From: a bacterium
Lineage (GTDB): Bacteria > Patescibacteriota > Microgenomatia > Levybacterales > UBA12049
Assembly (NCBI GenBank): GCA_021784535.1
Contig: JAJYHW010000064.1
Location: 1-5,292, forward strand
Reading direction: 5' to 3'
Length of the DNA stretch: 5,292 nucleotides
The notes below the pieces were generated by a model. The model ran no database searches. It was given only the letters and a program-made list of their open reading frames with translations, and was not told the DNA's origin. Position numbers and translations under genes: made by a program. Shown in pieces: positions 5,161 through 5,292 of this stretch (the stretch's first letter is position 1; each line of letters begins with the position of its first letter).

Positions 5161-5292
5161 TTATTTGCGCCAGATAGCATATGTCCCTTTCTGTAAATGA
5201 AAGAGAGCTGTTCGTAAGATTGGTTTTTTCTTGTCCTGGCATGCTGTTGCACCTAGTACAATTAGTGTCAATAATAAAGAAACAATACTCGT
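5161..5292 (-). CDS. Probable small lipoprotein, 5' end outside the window
   Basis: The frame is open from the right edge to TAA (5161-5163), giving 43 visible residues. They begin TSIVSLLLTLIVLGATAC, a hydrophobic stretch ending in a plausible lipobox (ATAC), followed by the charged QDKKK and then PILRTALFHLQKGTYAIWRK. This is the arrangement of a lipoprotein signal peptide that is nearly complete at the edge, so the whole product would be only about 45-50 residues. It could instead be a truncated remnant of a longer lipoprotein. The anchored-protein promoter begins about 80 bp downstream on the same strand. It is too short for homology recognition by eye; the signal-peptide pattern is the only evidence. 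Confidence 0.45.
   Translation of the reverse strand, partial: TSIVSLLLTLIVLGATACQDKKKPILRTALFHLQKGTYAIWRK

Overview
The window looks like a stretch of a moderately AT-rich bacterial chromosome, most plausibly from a candidate-phyla-radiation (Patescibacteria-like) lineage. The reasons are a short GyrB without the large proteobacterial TOPRIM insert, an anchored protein of the KPVIYLYP...RKGFxxVEWGG type that I recall mainly from such genomes, genes nearly all lacking Shine-Dalgarno sequences, and no gene clustering of the E. coli or Bacillus kind. The lineage is an inference from these traits, not from a database match. I see no tRNA, rRNA, CRISPR array, transposase or phage gene.

Layout, left to right. 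On the minus strand, reading leftward: gyrB (DNA gyrase subunit B, start 2402, stop 435), then a 15-bp-arm hairpin (370-419), then the first 106 codons of a soluble inorganic pyrophosphatase (start 320, cut by the left edge). A divergent regulatory region (2403-2572) separates gyrB from two plus-strand genes: a pterin-4a-carbinolamine dehydratase (2573-2911) and a 343-residue protein I do not recognise (2930-3961). After a 59-bp convergent gap comes a minus-strand gene for a membrane-anchored, cysteine-containing extracytoplasmic protein (4021-5042). A probable small lipoprotein end (5161-5292) lies upstream of it and is cut by the right edge.

Two things stand out. First, the anchored-protein gene is longer than a simple ATG-to-stop call shows. 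An uninterrupted frame continues 69 codons upstream of the first in-frame ATG (4836) and encodes a basic N-terminus, a clear transmembrane helix and a Thr/Pro linker, but it contains no ATG, GTG or TTG. The only good start (ATG at 5042, exactly where a TTGACA promoter would start transcription) is in a different frame. It joins the main frame by a single -1 shift, and two in-phase slippery heptamers (A AAA AAA and A AAA AAG) sit right there. This is a programmed frameshift, transcriptional slippage, a homopolymer sequencing error, or a young lesion.

Second, the start codons have -10-like hexamers so close upstream that predicted transcripts begin at or within about 10 nt of the start codon. 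For gyrB, the dehydratase, the 343-residue protein and the anchored protein the predicted leader is 0-4 nt with no Shine-Dalgarno, which points to leaderless translation. The gyrB promoter also carries a perfect DnaA-box 9-mer between its -35 and -10 hexamers, suggesting that the replication initiator could repress or tune gyrase.

The genes do not form one pathway. gyrB and ppa are core housekeeping genes (DNA supercoiling; removal of pyrophosphate from polymer synthesis). The dehydratase and the unknown gene may share a transcript, and the two right-hand minus-strand genes are envelope proteins.
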